Shown here piece after piece: positions 1 through 11,284 of a stretch of DNA of 64,000 nt. A program made the position numbers and the translations under genes. Origin of the DNA: Synanceia verrucosa (Eukaryota > Chordata > Actinopteri > Perciformes > Synanceiidae); NCBI GenBank assembly GCA_029721515.1, contig CM056550.1, positions 13,315,857 through 13,379,856 of the forward strand. Direction: 5' to 3'. The notes beneath the pieces are model-generated. The model was not told where the DNA came from, ran no database searches, and saw nothing but the letters and a program-made list of their open reading frames with translations. Position 1 is the first letter of the stretch; every line of letters begins with the position of its first letter.

Positions 1-57
1 ACAGGGTCATGGGAACCATTAGGAAGGTGGTCATAATGTTATGCTTGATGGGTGTAT
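1..57 (+). mobile_element. Internally deleted Tc1-like element, 3' end (family A)
   Basis: The first bases resemble the segment just after the helix-turn-helix region of a common fish Tc1 transposase gene. They are followed at once by the 3' end of the same family (GGTCATAATGTTATGC and a short tail). The centre of the element is therefore missing. The left part lies outside the window. Family assignment is from pattern memory and from similarity to the copies at 111-1766 and 6777-7210 in this window. Confidence 0.55.
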
Positions 58-179
58 ATTCAGAGCCTTTTGGACAAAGGTCACAAACTCAACAAAAATC
101 AAATCAATCAAATCCCCTGTCCACTGCCAAATCACCAACAATGAGCAGGTGAGCATCAGAACTGGACTTGGTGGCCTGG

Positions 180-1242
180 GGGGTATTCCACGAAGCTGGC
201 TAAAGAAAGCTGGGCTATCGCCGGTAAGCGTGGCTTGAATAAGCGGCCACTTTAATCTTAGCCGCGACTCGTTCCACTAACGAGGCTCAGCTGTTTCTCA
301 TCAACGCTTATTCTAGCCAGGCTGATCCAAGCCGCGGCTATGCGTGCCTCCACGGTACATAAAAAGCCCTGAAGTATCGATTGTCGAAATGACGAGATCA
401 TGGAAGTTATTGCCGACACATATTTTACAACTGATGCATGTCTCGATGCAGTCAGCCTGCTTGGTTGTCTAATTTTATTCCTCACTTCTGCGCATGTACT
501 GTCAACACTTTTTTTTTTTAGTGATGATAGTGGCACAGCGCCCTACTTTTAAATAAGAGAGAAGACACAAACGAGCTTGTACACAGAGTAGTCATGTCAT
601 CATTTGCTATCACTCTTACGTCATCATAATCACAGTGGACCAATGGTGGAAGGAAGGCTTTTTTTTAATGGGAAATTGTTGCTGTTGTCGCCTTCAGTGT
701 TTTGGATGAGATCATTTGTGCCTTTATTCTGTTATGTGTTGACAGTACATTGAGAGTCACAGAATAAAAGAAAGAAAATCAGATATTTCCAAATAGTTAT
801 CGCTGACGGGATCGAACCCACGGAGCAGTGAAAACAGATTTTATCGGCACTTCTCTTTACCCACTCAGCTACTGAATATGTCTTTGTTTTTGAAGTTGGC
901 GTAGGGCATTTCTGGATTCACGTATTCCTATGTTGTTTTAAAAATCTCACAATTTATTTTTCCGAACAAGAGCATCATTCATTACAGATAAAGATGAAAT
1001 TACTGTGTGACATACAGTTCACAAAGCATCTTGTGGAAGCCTGTCGGACCTTCTCTGAGAGGCTAAGCTTAGCTTGACCGTAAGCTTGCCCGGGACCAGG
1101 CTTGTCGCACTGGCTGAGTTACCATGGTTACCAAGCCACGCTAGCCCTAAGCCTCGTTTGTGGAACCGAACTTTCACTTAAATTAGCCAAGCTAACCGAA
1201 ATAAGCCAGGCTTTGAGCTAAGCCAGCTTCGTGGAATACCCC
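180..1242. mobile_element. Non-autonomous DNA transposon with GGGGTATTCC terminal inverted repeats, PIF/Harbinger-like
   Basis: The left end reads GGGGTATTCCACGAAGCTGG and the right end is its inverse (CCAGCTTCGTGGAATACCCC), about 20 bp of almost perfect inverted repeat. It is flanked by CCTGG at 175-179 and 1243-1247. Because of the G/C run the duplication can also be read as the 3-bp CTG, which fits the CWG target preference known for fish Harbinger elements. It sits inside a Tc1 element, so the empty site is known. There is no transposase frame. Assignment to Harbinger is an inference from the termini. Confidence 0.7.
800..880 (-). other. tRNA-like segment with A and B boxes inside the Harbinger-like element
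   Basis: On the minus strand, TAGCTGAGTGGG (860-871) matches a pol III A box and GGGTTCGATCCC (808-819) matches a B box, at tRNA-like spacing. The T-stem cannot pair fully and no clean acceptor stem is visible, so this is a degenerate tRNA-derived or SINE-derived piece rather than a working tRNA gene. Confidence 0.5.
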
Positions 1243-1252
1243 CCTGGTCTTT

Positions 1253-1735
1253 TACTTCACCTGGATGGCTGGGTGCGTGGCTTACCTGGGGAACACATGG
1301 TACCAGGATGTACTATGGGAAAAAGGCAAGCCGGTGAAGGAAGTGGAGCTTTGGGCAAGGGTCTGCTGGGAAACCTTACATCTACGTGGATTTTACTTTG
1401 AGACGTACCACCTACCTAAGCACTGATGCAGACCTTGTGCACCCTTTCATGGAAACCATACTCCCTGATGGCTGCAGCCTCTTTCTGCCACAAAGCAAAA
1501 ATGGTTCAGGAATGGTTCGAGGAGCACAACAACAAGTTTGAGATGATCTCAGTCCAATCAAGCATCTGCGGGATGTGTTGGACAAACAAGTCCGATCCAT
1601 GGAGACCCCACCTGGCCACTTCCAGGACTTAAAGGATCTGCTGCTACCATCTTAGTGCCAGATACCACAGCTCACCTTCAGGGGTTTACCGGTCAATGCT
1701 GTTCGGGCAGCAAAAAGGAGGACCGACACAACATT
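1253..1735 (+). pseudogene. Tc1 transposase C-terminal remnant (family A)
   Basis: This is the catalytic half of a Tc1/mariner DDE transposase, the enzyme that cuts and pastes its own element. Translation of 1480-1560 gives CHKAKMVQEWFEEHNNKFEM, typical of the stretch after the second catalytic Asp in Tc1 transposases. The region that should hold the PDLN-x-IEH motif with the third acidic residue is partly deleted: after FEM the frame jumps to sequence encoding the LWD-x-LDKQVRSME-like stretch. Several in-frame stops and shifts lie upstream, for example near 1402-1420. Only fragments of about 60 codons remain open. It belongs to the split element 111-1766. The sequence supports a dead copy; family identity is from recall. 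Confidence 0.65.
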
Positions 1736-1766
1736 AGACAGGAGGTCATAATGTTATGCCTCATTT

Positions 1767-2139
1767 AGAGGTGAAAGCTTTAAAGTTGAACTTGAGTAAA
1801 AATATTTTTTGTTAAGAAATCAGTCTTTGGTTTGTTTTGACGTGTACTTATTTAGTCAAATTTGTAAATACGAAAAAAAATGTAAGTTATTTGTCTTTAT
1901 TGGATTAACATGAAATGTTTCTGGGATCAGTACAAAGGATGGACAAAGTGTGTTAGACAATGTCTGGCACTCAATAAAAGGCAGTGGACTAAGTTGATTC
2001 ACTTTTGAATCCTGGGAATTTTGCAAACATGTCGATGTTTTACAGCTGCAGTGAGGAAGTGCTTTGAATCTGGCTGACCATTGACTGGCTTCCTCCACTT
2101 AGCTATGCTGGTCGAGGCTCGGGATGTCTGCTCATATCC
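1767..2139. other. Intervening sequence, no gene seen
   Basis: AT-rich sequence between the Tc1 remnant and the hAT-like element. The short open frames here have no recognisable motif. Confidence 0.5.
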
Positions 2140-2961
2140 GCCCTCCAATGTTATTGGCTGATACTAACTTAAAAATTAATATCGGTATCGGATATTTATA
2201 ACACATGTTCAACTGCTGTAGGCTTCAGCTTTTCTGAGCCTCCCTGAACGCAGCATGCAACATTTACAGGTACGAGCTTGATGATGTTTTACAACAAGAA
2301 CAACAATTGGACTGCTAGCCATGGCTAACAAGCTAGCTCATCTCACTAATGTTATGTCTCTGGTTTGTATTATTTCCAAGTGTCCTACGGATGGTGAATG
2401 TGCCACCAAATATGAGGCCATGAGGAAAAAGAAACAGGGCATTGTGGTTGCACAATTTAGTCATATGAAAGAACAGGTTGAATTGAGCCCAGTTTGTTTA
2501 AAAAAATAAGTTATAAAACTTTATTCATCGTGAAGGAAATCTTTTCACTACAGCTGCCATACACTGTTGGAAAAAGGAGGAGATTATTAAAAGTATTTAG
2601 TGCAGAATAGTGCAAAACTGACCATATAAACAATATAACAATGCATGAAAACTATAAGAACATAAGAACATGTTCAATATGGCCATTCAGTAAAATAATG
2701 CACTTTAAAAATAAAATGTCAGGTTTCCATGAATCCAGTTGAAGTCGGTGTCTTATTTTGCTCAGAGAATGTTTCCATTTGGAGCCATGTTGTATTTATG
2801 AACAATAAAAAGTCACATTGTCTTAATTCCACAACAGGAGATATAGTTTTGGCGTAAAAAGGCCCACTTATCGGTATGGGATATCAGAATCGGAAATGAA
2901 GAGTTGGACAATATCGGATTATCGGATATCTGCAAAAAAGCCAATATGGAGCACCTCTAGT
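2140..2961. mobile_element. hAT-like non-autonomous element
   Basis: The right end, read on the minus strand, is TAGAGGTGCTCCATATTGGC followed by repeated ATATCCGATA-type motifs. This is a terminus type I recall from abundant fish hAT repeats. Matching TATCGGTATCGGATAT motifs occur at 2180-2200 near the left end. The left terminus itself is not clear. A 62-codon frame at 2321-2509 has no recognisable domain. Boundaries are approximate on the left. Confidence 0.45.
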
Positions 2962-3299
2962 CAAAGCTCATACTGTAGCTAGGCTATGGTAGCATTTAGA
3001 CTTATTTTTTCTCGTGAAACAGACAGAAACAGATACAAGTTTAAATAAATTTGTTTAAAAATTCCAACACGAAGTGGAATGTTGAAAAATGGGAAAACGG
3101 TACAATGTGATCCAGTCAATATGGTCCATAGAAGCTCAGCTGGACTTGAACTGCTGCTGAATTATAGACTAAAATAAGAGCTTTCAGTTTGTCATTCATT
3201 TAACAATAAAATGTTAAATGTTTAACTGTTACAACTCCTCCCCTCTGGGAGGCGCTACAGAGCATTGAACGGCAAAACAAGTAGACAATTAACACCAGT
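2962..3299. other. Intervening sequence, no gene seen
   Basis: AT-rich sequence with no long frame, repeat structure or RNA gene that I can support. Confidence 0.4.
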
Positions 3300-3552
3300 G
3301 ACGGTGTCAGGAAGGATCCCTGTATAAACTGTATATATCACACCTGTTTACATTTTTATCTATTTATTATTTATCTTCATGCATCATTTGCACTTTTTAT
3401 CTCATACAGTATAACTTACGTTCACTTGTTTTTTTATTTTACGTATTTTATTTCTTTTATTTATCTTGTGAGCTGCTGTCTGTCACTTTGGATTTTTTTT
3501 TATTCAATGTTGAGACAAAGATAGTGATGAAAATGATTCTGATTCTGAAATT
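3300..3552 (+). repeat. LINE-tail-like interspersed repeat
   Basis: A T-rich stretch with TTTATTATTTATC-type runs ends in GATGAAAATGATTCTGATTCTG at 3527-3548. That layout is typical of 3' tails of fish LINE copies, which end in short tandem GATTCT-type repeats. No reverse transcriptase frame is present. The family is not assigned. Confidence 0.3.
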
Positions 3553-6500
3553 GAAAAGGAAAATACACAGAAAACGTTCACTTATGCTGCCGTGACGTCA
3601 TTACAGTTTCTTGTGGCATTCATTAGCCAATCAAAGCAAAAGCCTTCATTGTGATTTTATGACAGTTCATACCACAAAATTAGGAGCTCTGCTCCCCATG
3701 GTGATCAGTCAAATGTAAAAAAAAAAGTTTTTGCTACAAGAAAGTAAAAAAAGTTATTGCACATTTTCAAAATTGTAATATTGCACATGGAAGTGAAATG
3801 GAATTGCTGCGCATTGTTGCTAACCGTTATTGCACAGGAAGATATGTATTTATAATATATAATGTATATTATATGATATTATAGAATGCACTGTAATCAA
3901 GCTTTTGGTTTTTTTTTCAAGGTGAATAATAACGTCTTCTTTTTGAGCCAAAGAGTCACACATTCATCCTCCTCAGTGCTGGTTGTCCTGCTGTGATAAA
4001 TGATTCTTTCCTTTTGTCTCTCTCCTGCTTCCCTCTCTCTCTCAGAGCTTGTTGGCGACCACCAGCCGAGCTGAAGCCCGGCCAAATCTACGGGAGGCTT
4101 TCATGGCCTGTGATATTTACTTTGGGGTTAGTCCAGCATTTCCAAGTGATGATTGTGAATTTATGTTGCGGTCAATATGGGGGATCCTCCTGTGGAGCTC
4201 ATTATGATCATTCCTTCCACTTAATGACATTTGTTTTGTACGTTTTGATGGGAGCGCCATAATTGGCTGTTTCCAGCTCAGCTAAAAGTGCTGTGATAAT
4301 ACACATTCACTTGTTTATGACTTCCCCCAAACTGGCCAACACTCTTTACTGGAATGCTTTTATCCTAAAGGCTTTTCTCCAAGACTGAACTCGTCCTCAC
4401 ACCATTATCAGGCCAAATGGTAATCTCCAATAATTTCAGCATCCAGTACTGTACGGTGCATCCTCATGTCTCATGCTGCTTTAATCCAGCGGCGTGATAA
4501 TACTTAGCGAGTGGAATGTGAGCCGGTATCTGTGATGGGTGACATGCTGTATGTGAATGCTTTTATCCCGCCTGAATGCAGCCAACGTGCTCACTCTATG
4601 GTTTGTGTAACGCTCCGCTCCAACCTGAGCCTTTACTCACTCTGTTGTTAAAACAGGTGGTGTTTCTGGATTTGTTTGAAACTAAATAGACTTGGGAATA
4701 ATGAACAGGAATCAGCTCCATGTACATGGCGCTTCACTTTAGACAAGTTGTTATTAAATGATTTTTTAACAGAGGATTTGGCAAGATTTAGAACTTTTGC
4801 CATTCTATAATAAACAATGGCATGGTCATAATGAAAATATTTACTTAATTCTCTAAAGTGACTTATGGCAACTTTGGCCACTAAACAGAGTGTCATGAGT
4901 GTTATGGCGTCAGGTGCCACAGTCTGTATAAATACTGCCTGTACACTTGTTTATAGGAAAACCCCCATCTGGCTTCAGCCAACAGTCAGACACACTGGTG
5001 ACCCCTCGGATTTTTCGAATGGAAAATATAACAGGACTGTTTGCTAAGCGGGGGGAAAGCTGCACGGCAGTCAACTGTCAAGTGACAGACAAGACAACGT
5101 TGTAAAAGAGTGCAGGCTCCACATCCCTGAGCCCAGCCCTTTCCCAACCTGTAAACACAGAGCCTGGCTTTTGAAGCACTGTCCAAAAAAACCCAGCGCA
5201 CTTTTTTTTCATCCTCCATTTACAGGATTTATACACCATGACAGTGTTACAGTACCGTGCTGACTTAAAAGTCATAACTGAGGGAATTAGCAGAAATATT
5301 CTGCAAAAAATAAGAATCAGCACGTCTACAGAATATAAACAAAACAATAAGACATGAAGATAAAACGGTGTTCGGTGTACGCTCATTCCAGGATTTATAA
5401 CAGAACACGGGATTATTGAGCTTATTCATTTGAAACTGCATTAAACAAGCCTCACATTTTTTGTTACTTTTACCTATTTTATGACCAATGTGGTTTAGTC
5501 TAGAAGGCCCCTAAAAGCAGCGGGTGACAGTCGATGCATACACAGAGCTGCTGTAACTTATGGCTCATAGAAAGGTGAAAGGTCAGATGTTTCAAATAAA
5601 CAAGGGGAGGCTACAATAACTGTTTAGCTGCACATTGTGAAAGACAGGCAACATGAAAGAATACTGGGAGTGAAAGAGTTTGCTGCAATGTCACAGCTTC
5701 TCTTAATTATTAATGACACCATATTGTGGGATTTCCATATGGCAGCACAACAGTGCCAATATTATTGTGCGCTATATGAATACTGTGAAGATGACTTACT
5801 GTTTTTCTTTATCAGGAAATGCTAAAAAACATGTTCAAATGCTATTATTATTAAAGAAAGCACACAAAATGTTTGTAAAGTAATAATATGCATAAAACAC
5901 AACATACCTGGACATCAGAGCTTTGTCAGAGCAAAGGACCTTGTTTGTGAGGTAATCATATTAAACTCAAACCAAATAAAAAAAAAAAAACTAAACACAA
6001 CAAGTCTAGACTTTGACTCTGGAGGCTAGTCATGCTGTGTCTGATTTAGCATGTTGTCAACAGAAATGGCTCTGATTGGTTGAATAAGCACACAAGAAAA
6101 GAATCAGAAGTGAGAAAATAAAGCTAACGAGTGAAGTCAAGAGGGCGACACAGATTTCTCACCTTCATCTCATCTGACAGTCCGACACAGATATTTTCAC
6201 AACAATAAGGCTTTTTGCAACTTCCTGTTTCCTCTTCTGAGTGATGAAAACAGACTCCTGCCACCTGGTGGTACGGAGAGTCTTTGTGGTGTGTTCAAGT
6301 GCAACTTTTTGGCCAAAACTGAGGTGATGTGAAGTTGGCATACAGCATGTCTACGTTGGTGTCTGGTTTGCTGGTTTTTAGGCAACAGTTCATTAGTACG
6401 ACACCACAGTTTGCTTTTAAGACACAAATAAGCCAGTTTTGGAGTCTGTGGAGAAAAATAAGTTCACAGGTAATTTTTTAAAATATTGCTCAAGTTCTTT

Positions 6501-6776
6501 GTTTCATTTCATGTGCTGCTATATAAAATAATAATGATCTATTTGCACATTCTGGAAGCCGTGATCCTTCATGTGTCTTCACCAAATGAAAACTGTTTAT
6601 TATTAACAGATAACTTTCATTATATCCAAGAAATCAATAAAAAGAAGCCTAATTCACTGCGTGTCTTGGTGTGTTTCTGCGTTGGCATCCGATACAATCT
6701 GATTCACTGCACACTTCTTTACAACATCAGGGCTCATCTTTGGGTTTGGGAACCAGCTGACAATTCAGTGTCAAGT
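3553..6776. other. Unique-looking non-coding sequence
   Basis: No convincing gene, repeat array or RNA. The open frames here (up to 104 codons) have no motif, no conserved-looking composition and no flanking splice sites in phase. A pyrimidine tract ending in CAG at 4016-4045 resembles a splice acceptor, but nothing after it reads as an exon. Confidence 0.4.
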
Positions 6777-7210
6777 TCAGTAAAGTCATCACCTGCCTGA
6801 TGTTGGCTCCTATTTTTGTGCTAAAACAGCCCCAAACGTCCTGACTCCTTTCTATCTTCAGCAGCATTAACTCCTCTGCTCTGTTGGACCAGACCACCGA
6901 TGGACAGCCTTCACTCTGTGATCCTTGTCTTCTCATGACCCTGTCTCTGGTTCTCCACTGGTCCTTCCTTGGAGCACTTTTGATAGACCTTGACCACTGC
7001 AGACCAGGAACAGACCACCAGAGCTGCAGTTCTGGAGATGCTCTGATCCAGTCCTCTAGACATCACTGTTTGCTTCTTGGTGTCAAACTCCTGAAAAATC
7101 CTGATCCTGCTTCTAACATCAACTCTGAGGACTATATGTTCATTTGTTGACTGATACAGTATATTCCAGGAGCAGTAACAACAGCGATCAACATACAAAC
7201 ATACTTTTCT
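6777..7210 (-). mobile_element. Internally deleted Tc1-like element (family A)
   Basis: Read on the minus strand this contains the 5' part of the family A Tc1 element, including the leader and DNA-binding region. It then jumps near 6830-6870 to the 3' part, which encodes the transposase C-terminus (GCTGTTTTAGCACAAAA). The central catalytic region is missing. The outer terminal repeats are badly eroded. It is the complementary half of the copy at 111-1766. Confidence 0.6.
6911..7093 (-). pseudogene. Tc1 transposase helix-turn-helix remnant (family A)
   Basis: This is the N-terminal DNA-binding part of a Tc1 transposase, which binds the element's terminal repeats. The frame reads FDTKKQTVMSRGLDQSIS, then RTAALVVCSWSAVVKVYQKC and SKEGPVENQRQGHEK. 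That order (a helix, a SISRTAALV turn, a second helix with SAVV-x-VYQK, then a basic linker with RQGH) is what Tc1 helix-turn-helix regions look like. The frame is open for about 60 codons and ends at a stop at 6911; the catalytic domain is deleted. The ATG upstream used by a simple frame search is outside the conserved part. Identification rests on motif recall. Confidence 0.6.
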
Positions 7211-8204
7211 TAATAGTTTAGTTACTGTTGGTATAATAAGTATAACTGGCCGCTCCAAGTCAGCAAAGACACAAATCGTTCCTTCTTATGGATTTCGACT
7301 GGATGTTGGTGTTTATTGTTTCAAACAGTTCTCAGCATTTTACGGCTCCCGGCCGCATCCAGCCCTTTGGCTGTTCTTGCCTTGAAGTCGACGTCAAATT
7401 AGGAATCAAAAATCAATAAGTGGATGATGGACTGTCCTCCTACATTTTCTCAGTGGGTAGCCAAGATACTTTTAATGAGTTATGGAAACCTCTATTCAGC
7501 CACCTACCATTGAATTTGTTTTGAGGGAACTCTTTCTTACCCACAAGGGTTTGCCTCTTCACTGTGACAGACAAAAGAAATATTAGAGGTCAGCTAAGAA
7601 ATATATACATAGTTTTTTTTTGCATATTTATTATTAATCACTTAATCTTCTTTAGTTCTTATATCTATACTAAGTTTAATATGTTTATGTTCAGATAGGT
7701 TTGTGTTTAAGTGTTCATATGTCAAGTTAAATTCCTTGTTTGTGCAAAGAGAGTTGACCATTTAGAAAAAAGGAAAACCAACATTTGTGCAAACGCAGCA
7801 TATCTGCAGGGTCTCAGCTGGATGATCTACTGTATGCGTCTTTGTTGCAGAGCTACTTTAAGATTCAGGCTGATAATTTGTTTATTTTTAGCTTCGAATC
7901 TAGCGTAGCGTATCTCCGACACATCATCCAAACTCCTGTCAAATGGCTGCAGTAAGTGTGTGAATTTAGTGATTAGTATGAGAGGGTAAGTGAGGAGCTG
8001 CCGTCAGCCGACATGTTTCTGCTCTCGTCAATGCAGCTGCGCTTCTCGTATTCCCCTCCTTCAAACTGTTTAGCTTGACGGCCTTTATCCACATCAATCA
8101 CACGAGGAATCGAGCCACGGACGTTTCATCAACACTTTTCACAGTGAAAACAGTGGAAGATGTCCCAGATCCACTTACACTCATATTCTGCAGAAATGAA
8201 CTGG
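7211..8204. other. Intervening sequence, no gene seen
   Basis: Mixed-composition sequence with no supported gene. A long frame ends in the CAG array at its right edge, but only because the array has no stops. Confidence 0.4.
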
Positions 8205-9690
8205 AATGGTGTGCAGCAACAGCAGAGCAACAGCAGAGCGGAGCAGCAGCAGCAGCAGAGTGGAGCAGAACAGCGCAGCAGCAGCAGAGTGGAGCAGAAC
8301 AGCACAGCAGCAGCAGAGTGGAGCAGCAGCAGAGCAGAGCATAGCAGCAGAGCATAGCAGCAGAGCGGAGCAGCACAGCAGCAGCAGAGTGGAGCAGCAG
8401 CAGAGCAGAGCATAGCAGCAGAGCAGCAGCAGCAGCAGAGTGGAGCAGCAGCAGCAGCAGAGCAGCAGAGCAGCAGCAGCAGAGTAGCAGTAGCAGAGTA
8501 GCAGCAGAGCAGCACAGCAGCAGCAGAGCAGCAGCAGCAGCAGAGCAACAGCAGCAGAGTGGAGCAGCAGCAGCAGCAGAGCAGCAGAGCAGCAGCAGCA
8601 GAGTAGCAGCAGCAGAGAAGCAGCAGAGCAGCACAGCAGCAGCAGAGCAGCAGAGCAGAGCAGCAGAGTAGCAGCAGCAGAGCAGAGTAGCAGCAGAGCA
8701 GCAGCAGCAGAGCAGCAGAGTAGCAGCAGAGTAGCAGCAGCAGAGCAGAGTAGCAGCAGAGCAGCAGAGTAGCAGCAGAGCAGCAGCAGCAGCAGCAGAG
8801 CACAGTAGCAGCAGAGCAGCAGAGTAGCAGCAGCACAGTGGAGCAGCAGCAGCAGCAACAGCAGAACAGCAGGTGGCAGCAGGTGGCAGCAGCGGAGCAG
8901 GAGTGGCAGCAGGTGGCAGCAGGTGGCAGCAGAGCAGAGTAGCAGCAGAGCAGCAGCAGCAGCAGCAGAGCACAGTAGCAGCAGAGCAGCAGAGTAGCAG
9001 CAGCACAGTGGAGCAGCAGCAGCAGCAACAGCAGAACAGCAGAGTAGCAGCAGAGTAGCAGCAGAGCAGCAGCAGCAGAGCAGAGTAGCAGCAGAGTAGC
9101 AGCAGAGTAGCAGCAGCAGAGCAGAGTAGCAGCAGAGCAGCAGAGTAGCAGCAGCACAGTGGAGCAGCAGCAGCAGCAGCAGAACAGCAGAGTAGCAGCA
9201 GCAGAGCAGTGGCAGCAGCAGGTGGCAGCGGAGAACAGCAGGTGGCAGCAGGTGGCAGCAGCGGAGCAGGTGGCAGCAGGTGGCAGCAGAGTGGCAGCAG
9301 CGGAGCAGGAGTGGCAGCAGGAACAGCAGGTGGCAGCAGGTAGCAGCAGAGTGGCAGCAGCAGGAGCAGGTGGCAGCAGGTGGCAGCAGGTAGCAGCAGA
9401 GCAGAGTAGCAGCAGAACAGCAGAGTAGCAGCAGAGTAGCAGCAGAGTAGCAGCAGCAGAGCAGAGTAGCAGCAGAGTAGCAGCAGAGTAGCAGCAGAAC
9501 AGCAGAGTAGCAGCAGAGTAGCAGCAGCAGAGCAGAGTAGCAGCAGAGTAGCAGCAGAACAGCAGAGTAGCAGCAGAGTAGCAGCAGCAGAGCAGAGTAG
9601 CAGCAGAGTAGCAGCAGAACAGCAGAGTAGCAGCAGAGTAGCAGCAGAGTAGCAGCAGCAGAGCAGAGTAGCAGCAGAGTAGCAGCAGAT
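8205..9690. repeat. CAG/AGT-rich trinucleotide array, about 1.5 kb
   Basis: The plus strand is made almost only of AGC, AGA, AGT and GGC steps: blocks of CAGCAGCAG alternate with AGAGTAGCAGCAGAG and GGAGCAG units. A GGTGGCAGCAGGTGGCAGC variant dominates 8873-8930 and 9210-9400. The right part (9420-9680) is built from a longer recurring unit containing GAACAGCAGAGTAGCAGC, which repeats about every 60 bp. The minus strand has almost no stop codons in any frame, producing a 532-codon Leu/Cys/Ala frame; this is a by-product of the repeat and not evidence of a protein. Confidence 0.9.
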
Positions 9691-10027
9691 CTTTTCTAGT
9701 CATTTCTTGTGTAGCCACACATACCAAGATAGATTAAGAAAAGGATCTGTTAATATTTGACACTTCACCAGATGTGTTATGAAAAACAGGCTTTCTATGA
9801 ATACATCATCTTCCACTCCTGCCCAGTCCTCAGAACTCACTGAATACTTCAGAAGCAGGGGAACATGGTGGATGAGGAAATATGACTTCAACATTCAGCA
9901 CATTCCCCTCCATGTCCCTGTTACAGCCCCCAGCCGAGCTGCAGAGGATGACAGCCTGAGGAGGTCAAAGGTCGATATATATGTATATATACATATATAT
10001 GCTAAAGATTAGTAACACGTGATTCCA
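9691..10027. other. Intervening sequence with AT palindrome
   Basis: No gene. It includes a perfect 26-bp AT-rich palindrome at 9975-10000 (alternating AT steps interrupted symmetrically by GT and AC). Confidence 0.6.
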
Positions 10028-10560
10028 CTGATTTCCTTTCCGATCTGATACCAAGTAGAATTTAGGCTAGTATCAACAGTACTGATCTGGTAAAATAAAC
10101 AATAAAGTTGTATATTTCATATTATAGCTTCTTAATGAATATAGTACTCATTCTTATTGTTTAACTATGAAGAATTATCATACAAGAAAATCAAAAAAAC
10201 TGAAAAATTGCATGTTAATTAACAGCACCTGAACATGTTTATCTTAAAATTCGTGCCTGAATATTTTATCACAATCGTTCACACTTTAGTCTCTATTAAT
10301 CAGTTAATCAACACTGATGTGAGCAGCTCTATTTCACATATAGCTATGAAGGGCGGAAGAAGAAGTAGTTCTGATTATTTAGACCAGACCCCGATGGAAA
10401 AGTTACTTTCCACTGTGGCTCTGTTCATAATAAACTACACCCCAAGTCACTAAATTATTGATATTTTACTGTAATATGAGAATCCATTCACATAAATCTC
10501 TGGTATTGAATGTATCAGTATTCCAGTATTGATCTTATGGACTTCCCACATGCACACACA
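10028..10560 (+). repeat. Interspersed repeat, copy 1 of an inverted pair
   Basis: Shared blocks with 11285-11720 in reverse orientation include a GATACCAAGTAGAA / TTACTTGGTATTGG end, TTAATTAACAGC / TGTCAATTAACATG, AGACCAGACCCCGATGG / CAGGATCTGGTCT, GTTCATAATAAACTAC / GTTTATTATGAAC, and CTCTGGTATTGAATG / CCAATACCAGAG. The order is preserved, so these are two diverged copies of one element. GGGATCAATACT-type ends suggest a hAT-derived repeat, but I cannot define the termini. Confidence 0.55.
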
Positions 10561-11284
10561 CCCAGACACAAAGGCAGGCGTGCAGGGAGTTAAATAGTGT
10601 TTGACATGTTACAGTGCGATACCTGTGAAGATCCTCCATCATCCAAAGTCCAGAAGTGAAGAAGCCTCTTGGATGACAGGTCAAACATATAAAAAAAAAA
10701 ACTTTTTGTTGAGTTACGGTGCAATGTTCATGCTGAGAGATTAAGCCTTGTATAATTTGTCACAAACCAACACAGGATAAAAGAGAGCCCAGCAGGAGAA
10801 GTGACCATGACCTTGTCTGAACTGGACTAAAGTGATCCAGCACTAAAGAACACAGAGTTTCCAGAGCTTTGTTTCTTGGCTGAACTGCTAACAGCCTTAT
10901 CTTTCGGAAAGTGGTGCTTCACTCAGCAAATATGGCCGCCTGCTGTCTAGACCTTGAGAAAATTTATTCCACTTATTAATTGTGCACGGTCTATATTTCA
11001 GTATCACAGCCTGCTCTGGTGTAAGGGGGTGTGAGGGTGCAGTTAGTCAGCAGTACACTAAATAAAACTATCTGAGGAGAGTCACACTATGAGATCGAAC
11101 TGCACCTACTAATCAATAAATAGATACAATTTATTTTGTATTTATATTTATATATTTACAGCAATTTCCTTTGGGATAAATAAAGTTAGATCGATCACAT
11201 TTGTTCTTTCAGTCTATCAAATTGATTTGAGTATAAAGATGTAACTTTGGGAATTGTGCATTTTAACCATGATTACCTGTGTTA
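10561..11284. other. Intervening sequence, no gene seen
   Basis: The piece at 11140-11200 (GGGATAAATAAAGTTAGATCGATC) looks like the end of a LINE 3' tail. Otherwise nothing is supported. Confidence 0.35.

Larger units (their letters stand above)
111..1766 (+). mobile_element. Decayed Tc1/mariner element (family A), split by a nested insertion
   Basis: Two blocks, 111-179 and 1243-1766, together read as the central and 3' parts of a fish Tc1 element. The first block ends in ...GGTGGCCTGG and the second begins CCTGGTCT, so they join without loss once the 180-1242 insertion and its target duplication are removed. The 3' end carries GGTCATAATGTTATGCC, which also occurs at 31-47. The 5' half, including the 5' terminal repeat and the DNA-binding region, is absent. 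The element cannot be autonomous. Confidence 0.7.

Noticed and set aside
4016..4100. Pyrimidine tract ending in CAG, like a splice acceptor
   Set aside because: No donor site or protein-like exon follows; pyrimidine tracts are common in this sequence.
8129..9727. 532-codon minus-strand open frame rich in Leu, Cys and Ala
   Set aside because: It lies entirely over the CAG-type array, whose complement lacks stop codons in every frame. Composition is that of the repeat and no domain is present.
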